DNA of 17,609 bases, from assembly GCA_028565635.1 (NCBI GenBank), contig JAOXYB010020204.1, positions 1 through 17,609 on the forward strand. The letters run 5' to 3'. This DNA comes from Phoronis ovalis (taxonomy: Eukaryota; Phoronida; Phoronidae). The position numbers and the translations under genes are program-made. Under the pieces are notes generated by a model. That model saw only the letters and a list, made by a program, of their open reading frames with translations, searched no databases and had not been told where the DNA came from. Positions 15,101-17,609 of this stretch are shown here, one piece after another; the first letter of the stretch is position 1; each line of letters opens with the position of its first letter.

Positions 15101-17057
15101 CTTATATTTGGAACTGTTAATTATATTCTTAAAAGATGTTAAGCATGTGCTGGTTAACTCTACTGAATATCTACTGCATTTCTGCATACTTTCTACTTTT
15201 TTTGGAGGTATCATATAACGCTCACGGTCATTACATGGTTTTAAATAAAGATTCTGTTTCATTAAAAATCAGTATTAAATATTCCCACAAAACCTGTTTT
15301 TAGTTATCAACGAACACTGAATACTATATGTTACTATTTATATGATGTGTTAAGATGACTGATGTAAATTTGGTCAGTTGACAGAATCCTTGTTTTTAAA
15401 TACTATCACAAGTTTCATGTTACATGGCATATATTAATTGTGCAATATGTGCTATTAGGGAAAAAATGTATCATAAAATAACTATATACTGCAACCATTG
15501 TATAGTGCAATGGATGCGTCACCATGCTTAGCCATGCAGTACCATCCTATTTGTCTCATATCTTAGGTACATATAACAACCAGTACATGGTCATAGATTT
15601 AAACAGAATTGAGCTTGGGAAGACCATACACGATGATGCTTTATGGGTTATTGAACAAATTCCTACACTTGTTATGTCTGGAGACCAGACTCCTATACTT
15701 CGAACAGGTAAGTCTTTCCTGTATTAATTCCCAACACCTAAACACAAAATAGTGAGTTGGGGAACATATCAACAAAGCAAGGAGATTCCTGTAGTGACTA
15801 TTAACAGCTCAATATCACCTCTCTCATATTGTTATGTGAATATTGTTGATTCTTCCTTCCTGCGATATAACTATTTAATTATACTTCCTTCATATTTTTG
15901 CTATCAGATATATCTTGTAGCTGTCTATGTATGTTGTTTCGAGATGTCCTTTATAGGTATGAGGTTTATGTCTTTCACAAATGATTCACTGATTTATATG
16001 CAATTACTGTGCAATTATATATTTGTCATTAGGTTATTGGCCTTCTTATAATGTGCCATTTTATGAGAAAATATTCAACATGAGTGGATATCCGGATGTG
16101 GTGAAGAAGCAAGGCACAGATTACAGTTATCAGTTAGCTCCAAGGGCGAAAATATTCAGACGTGATCAATCAACCGTGACAAGTCTTGACGGACTGAAAA
16201 AAATAATGAGATATAATGGCAAGTTAAAAAGCATCGTGCTCTTAAGCTGCATCTGTGAGATTACATATGTAACACTTGCTCACATGCTTATACCATTATA
16301 GTTGATGTAACATTTATGATTTGTATTTACTAGTAAGTGCATGTCTGTATCTGATACCTATCTGATACCTAATTTCTTTTCTCTTGATAAATGGAAATGT
16401 GCTTATTTTTCAGATTATTTGCACGATCCATATTCTAATAAAAACCCATGTAGCACGATTTGTTGCAGAGGAGATCTAAGGAGTGGAAAACCAGAAGCTG
16501 ATGGCTGCTATGACACCAAGGTAAGTAAATGCAGTTGCTATCAGTTATGTGCAATGGTAAGCTTGCAGAGCTTTTGCCCCCAGCAATTTTCAGCTTTTTT
16601 TGCTTATGGAAGTACATGATTTATAAATATGGTAAACAAGTATATTTCTAGCGATTTAATTTTGAAATGACTTGTTAGTAAACACATTAAATATTAACAA
16701 ACACTGGACCTTATATATCATACTGTACTGTAAAACTGTAGCATAATGCAACATATTGCATTGCAGGAAAATTAGTCAAAAATGTACCCCTCCCATTTCT
16801 AATTCAGACCCAAATATACATTTTATCACAAAAATGTAAGAAGCATCAGGTTTTTACTTTGACACTAATTAAACTTTTTGCAATTTCAGGTTACAAATTA
16901 TAAAATGGCTACACAGTTAAAATCTCAGGCTATAAGTGGACCGACGTTAGGAACAGGACTTGCACCTTTCAAATGGACTTCACAGTTTAGTTTATCCCAT
17001 GTTGGTCTACCATTGATGTATAATTTCAGTTTTGTTCCCATGGAACCAAACTTATAA
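9105..17057 (+). CDS. PLBD1: Phospholipase B-like protein (PLBD1 family), paralogue B, 10 exons
   Basis: Exons 9105-9183, 11262-11481, 11886-12111, 12555-12716, 13407-13551, 14474-14674, 15567-15707, 16033-16218, 16414-16520 and 16890-17057 join to 1635 nt (544 residues). Same architecture as A: signal peptide, [10 protein letters not shown] with candidate nucleophile Cys224, [53 protein letters not shown], the CSTICC/GCYDTK cysteine block and [10 protein letters not shown]. Predicted lysosomal or secreted Ntn hydrolase that matures by self-cleavage before the Cys. Exon lengths and intron phases equal those of A except for a two-codon deletion in exon 2. It lies 394 bp downstream in the same direction, so the pair is a tandem duplication. 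Its introns are mostly longer, and two of them start with GC. No frame break is seen. Confidence 0.95.
9483..9520. repeat. Short hairpin in intron 1 of B
   Basis: AGACT(GTC)ATAGACA pairs with TGTCTATAGTCT across an 11-bp loop; the stem is 12 bp with a 3-base bulge. No known RNA family is recognised. Confidence 0.5.
9720..9823. repeat. Two interleaved inverted repeats (A-B-A'-B')
   Basis: Arm A AGTCTTCTTGAACT (9720-9733) is exactly complementary to A' (9778-9791). Arm B (9748-9777, core CTAGGATATAT) pairs with B' (9796-9823, core ATATATCCTAG) along nearly 28 bp with a few mismatches. The arms alternate, so both stems could coexist only as a pseudoknot-like fold or as alternatives. It directly abuts minisatellite element 2. 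Confidence 0.7.
9830..10300. mobile_element. Minisatellite-cored inverted-end element 2
   Basis: The left end carries TGGGGGCACTTG and GGTGTGCGGCCC (9836-9880). The right end (10246-10300), reversed, carries GGAGTATGTGCCGCC, matching the ends of element 1. The core has about ten copies of a roughly 32-bp unit, TACCCTGTGGTAAAT plus an A-rich spacer. They begin near 9893, 9925, 9957, 9989, 10022, 10072, 10102, 10141, 10173 and 10215. Non-coding. Confidence 0.65.
10807..11018. mobile_element. Foldback element (long imperfect inverted repeat)
   Basis: The 13-bp ends GTCTTGTTTGTCT (10808-10820) and AGACAAACAAGAC (11005-11017) are exact complements. Inside, about 50 bp (10837-10887, with GAAGCTTGATT, CTCAAGGTG and TTAGCATACAA) is matched by 10922-10972 with only a few differences. 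The loop is about 35 bp. Extra bases sit in the right arm near 10984-11003. Non-coding MITE/foldback type. Confidence 0.75.
11262..11481 (+). CDS. PLBD1: Paralogue B exon 2
   Basis: Residues 27-99 plus two bases: [33 protein letters not shown] and [14 protein letters not shown]. It is six bases shorter than in A, the difference falling between KAGF and the VMF motif. It is among the more diverged exons of the pair. Phase 1 in, 2 out; donor GA/GTAAGT. Confidence 0.93.
11482..11885 (+). other. Paralogue B intron 2 (404 bp)
   Basis: GTAAGT...TTTTAG. Starts with a CATA/CA microsatellite (11515-11557); the remainder is AT-rich. Nothing else recognised. Confidence 0.75.
11515..11557. repeat. CATA/CA microsatellite
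   Basis: CATACATACATA followed by a run of CA dinucleotides and CATACA, close behind the exon 2 donor of paralogue B. Likely polymorphic. Confidence 0.8.
11886..12111 (+). CDS. PLBD1: Paralogue B exon 3
   Basis: Residues 100-175: [34 protein letters not shown] and [16 protein letters not shown]. Acceptor TTTTAG, donor AAA/GTATAA, phase 2 in and 0 out. Same length as in A. Confidence 0.93.
12112..12554 (+). other. Paralogue B intron 3 (443 bp)
   Basis: GTATAA...TTCTAG. Much longer than the 167-bp counterpart in A. AT-rich; short open stretches show no family similarity. Confidence 0.75.
12555..12716 (+). CDS. PLBD1: Paralogue B exon 4: carries the catalytic Cys
   Basis: Residues 176-229: [15 protein letters not shown], sequon [13 protein letters not shown]. 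Cys224 (codon 12699-12701) is the candidate Ntn nucleophile. Donor AAG/GTTTGT, as in A; phase 0 on both sides. Confidence 0.92.
12717..13406 (+). other. Paralogue B intron 4 (690 bp)
   Basis: GTTTGT...TTCTAG. AT-rich. Open stretches on both strands (to 12833, and 12954-13205 on minus) look like chance. No repeat or gene recognised. Confidence 0.7.
13407..13551 (+). CDS. PLBD1: Paralogue B exon 5, ends at a GC donor
   Basis: Residues 230-277: [32 protein letters not shown] and SFSSYP. Ends CCAG followed by GCAAGC, the same non-canonical donor as in A; the next GT is about 30 bp away and would break frame. Phase 1 out. Confidence 0.92.
13552..14473 (+). other. Paralogue B intron 5 (922 bp), GC-AG type
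   Basis: GCAAGC...TTATAG. More than half of it is one long inverted repeat (13578-14082) that begins about 25 bp after the GC donor. The rest is AT-rich without an exon. Confidence 0.85.
13578..14082. repeat. Long imperfect inverted repeat, arms about 180-195 bp
   Basis: The left arm (about 13578-13757) aligns to the reverse complement of the right arm (about 13886-14082). Shared stretches include TGTTTTCTGAAACTTT, ATTTTCAGACT, TGGATCTA.ATTTGTG, AACTAT.TGTTT and AGTAAACAAT. By eye roughly 70-75 percent of bases match, with small gaps. About 130 bp in the centre does not pair. It may be two copies of one short element in opposite orientation, or a foldback element. Confidence 0.75.
14474..14674 (+). 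CDS. PLBD1: Paralogue B exon 6
   Basis: Residues 278-344: [44 protein letters not shown], ending in NSG. Phase 1 on both sides; donor CAG/GTAGGA. About 15 percent nucleotide difference from A by hand count. Confidence 0.95.
14675..15566 (+). other. Paralogue B intron 6 (892 bp)
   Basis: GTAGGA...TCTTAG. Holds a MITE-like element at 14808-15004. The remaining sequence is AT-rich, with no exon or RNA gene seen. Confidence 0.75.
14808..15004. repeat. MITE-like element with AGACCA ends
   Basis: AGACCACTCCAAAAATAAAAAC (14808-14829) is met by the inverted GTTTTTTTGTTTGGTCT at 14988-15004, over about 200 bp. The interior contains two related GAGTCKGTCGG stretches. Size and ends fit a short inverted-repeat transposon; the family is not named. 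Confidence 0.5.
15567..15707 (+). CDS. PLBD1: Paralogue B exon 7 (converted exon)
   Basis: Residues 345-391: [45 protein letters not shown]. Only 6 of 141 bases differ from A, giving two amino-acid changes (Arg to Gly, Val to Ile, A to B). Phase 1 on both sides, donor CAG/GTAAGT. Confidence 0.95.
15708..16032 (+). other. Paralogue B intron 7 (325 bp)
   Basis: GTAAGT...CATTAG. The first roughly 56 bp align with intron 7 of A with a 4-bp gap and about five substitutions, then similarity stops. The open stretch 15752-16051 is chance read-through. Confidence 0.75.
16033..16218 (+). CDS. PLBD1: Paralogue B exon 8, ends at a GC donor
   Basis: Residues 392-453: [21 protein letters not shown] (an extra NMS sequon absent from A), [23 protein letters not shown]. 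The same-length alignment with A puts the junction at AATG/GCAAGT. The GT four bases later would shift the frame, so GC is required. Phase 1 on both sides. Confidence 0.93.
16414..16520 (+). CDS. PLBD1: Paralogue B exon 9: cysteine block
   Basis: Residues 454-489: [28 protein letters not shown]. Four conserved cysteines. Phase 1 in, 0 out; donor AAG/GTAAGT. It follows the short (195 bp) GC-AG intron 8. Confidence 0.94.
16521..16889 (+). other. Paralogue B intron 9 (369 bp)
   Basis: GTAAGT...TTTCAG. No minisatellite element here, unlike intron 9 of A. The first 35 or so bases show faint similarity to intron 9 of A. AT-rich, nothing else seen. Confidence 0.75.
16890..17057 (+). CDS. PLBD1: Paralogue B exon 10: C-terminus
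   Basis: Residues 490-544 plus [51 protein letters not shown]. About 16 percent nucleotide difference from A by hand count, which contrasts with exon 7. Acceptor TTTCAG. Confidence 0.95.
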   Translation, partial: VTNYKMATQLKSQAISGPTLGTGLAPFKWTSQFSLSHVGLPLMYNFSFVPMEPNL

Positions 17058-17434
17058 GGTTTATCTATTGGAGTTATTTTAAAATGTTCATCATGAAGAG
17101 CATCAGTCATCTATATGAGTGTGTCCAGAGTATTTTTTAATAAGGTAGTCTAATTCTAATATTCTTGGCATTGTGTCATATATTCTTAGCATTGTGAAAT
17201 TATATATGGAGAGCAATCAATTCTTTTGCTTACTTTACTTCATGGAGACAATGACATTAAAGCTTGAAGAGATTTATGTACCTAATAAAGAATTTTGTTG
17301 GAAATATCATATGCAGGTATCACTTCATAATTCACTAGAAGCAACAACAATTGCCAAAGATAAATTCAATCAACATACCAAAATGGTAAACAATGCAATA
17401 TAACTGTACTTCATTTTTATGATCATCAACATAG
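17058..17434 (+). other. 3' flank of paralogue B
   Basis: AT-rich. Contains AATAAA at 17284-17289, 227 bp after the stop. The open stretch 17173-17403 has no recognised similarity and overlaps the likely 3'UTR, so it is not called a gene. Confidence 0.6.
17284..17289 (+). terminator. Poly(A) signal of paralogue B
   Basis: AATAAA, the first canonical hexamer after the stop codon. It implies a 3'UTR of about 250 bp. Not confirmed by transcript data. Confidence 0.55.
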
Positions 17435-17609
17435 TCGCCCCAGGGCGTGCTCATGGTTTTTTAAATACGGGGATGTACGGCGGAACCCAACCCAAAATTT
17501 TAGCTTCCAGTAGCAAACCCAATCGAAATTATTGAAATATAAGGGTAGCAATCCAAATTTTGTGAAATATAAGGGTAGCAATCCAAATTTTGTGAAATAT
17601 AAGGGTAGC
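17435..17609. mobile_element. Minisatellite-cored inverted-end element 3 (cut by window end)
   Basis: The left end, with CGCCCCAGGGCGTGCTCATG and then ACGGGGATGTACGGCGGAAC (to about 17490), matches the reverse complement of the right end of element 1. It leads into a minisatellite: a 30-bp unit containing GAAATATAAGGGTAGCAATC begins at 17534, 17564 and 17594. The second copy is an exact repeat and the third is exact as far as the edge. A degenerate copy lies before them. The far end is outside the window. Confidence 0.65.

Noticed and set aside
16223-16224. GT donor for intron 8 of B four bases after the GC
   Set aside because: It would shift the frame into exon 9 and break the equal-length match with exon 8 of A; the GC donor keeps both.
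16925-17110. Minus-strand open frame over exon 10 of B
   Set aside because: Shadow of the last coding exon; the sense strand has full family similarity.
17173-17403. 76-codon open frame downstream of B
   Set aside because: Overlaps the expected 3'UTR and its poly(A) signal. No domain or splice partner seen.
1-17609. tRNA, rRNA, CRISPR array, prophage or operon
   Set aside because: No cloverleaf with a clear anticodon arm, no rRNA-like segment and no regularly spaced repeats with unique spacers. The gene structure is that of a spliced animal locus.

Overview
This is an AT-rich, intron-rich animal nuclear window. Codon use, small exons, AG-ended introns and abundant foldback/minisatellite elements point to an invertebrate, most likely a lophotrochozoan such as a mollusc. 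The organism call is an inference from style, not from a marker gene. Both recognisable genes are on the + strand. They are head-to-tail paralogues of the phospholipase B-like family (closest to PLBD1), lysosomal/secreted N-terminal-nucleophile (Ntn) hydrolases.

Layout: 1-1590 is non-coding upstream DNA with a small inverted-repeat element. 1598-1703 is the promoter/5'UTR of paralogue A. 1704-8710 is paralogue A (10 coding exons, 546 codons plus stop). 8711-9104 is a compact intergenic region (394 bp) holding two poly(A) signals of A and the promoter of B. 9105-17057 is paralogue B (10 coding exons, 544 codons plus stop). 17058-17609 is the 3' flank of B, ending in a 30-bp tandem repeat cut by the window edge. 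All nine introns sit at the same places and phases in both genes (1,2,0,0,1,1,1,1,0). All exons have the same length except exon 2, which is two codons shorter in B. I joined the exons by hand; every junction keeps frame and rebuilds a family-typical protein: signal peptide, His-Cys-Ser-Ala-Leu autoprocessing site, Asn-Ser-Gly-Thr-Tyr-Asn-Asn block, Cys-rich block and C-terminal strand region.

The most unusual points are these. (i) A GC-AG intron is shared by both paralogues (intron 5), and a second GC donor occurs only in B (intron 8). (ii) Exon 7 and about 55 bp of the following intron are far more alike than the rest, suggesting gene conversion. In A the similarity stops exactly where a second, diverged copy of the 3' end of exon 7 begins. 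(iii) A duplicated promoter block carries a TCATGTG E-box of the type bound by MiT/TFE lysosomal regulators. (iv) Three elements share related inverted ends but enclose three different roughly 30-33-bp minisatellites. (v) A long imperfect inverted repeat of about 500 bp nearly fills intron 5 of B. No RNA genes, CRISPR arrays or intact transposase genes were seen.
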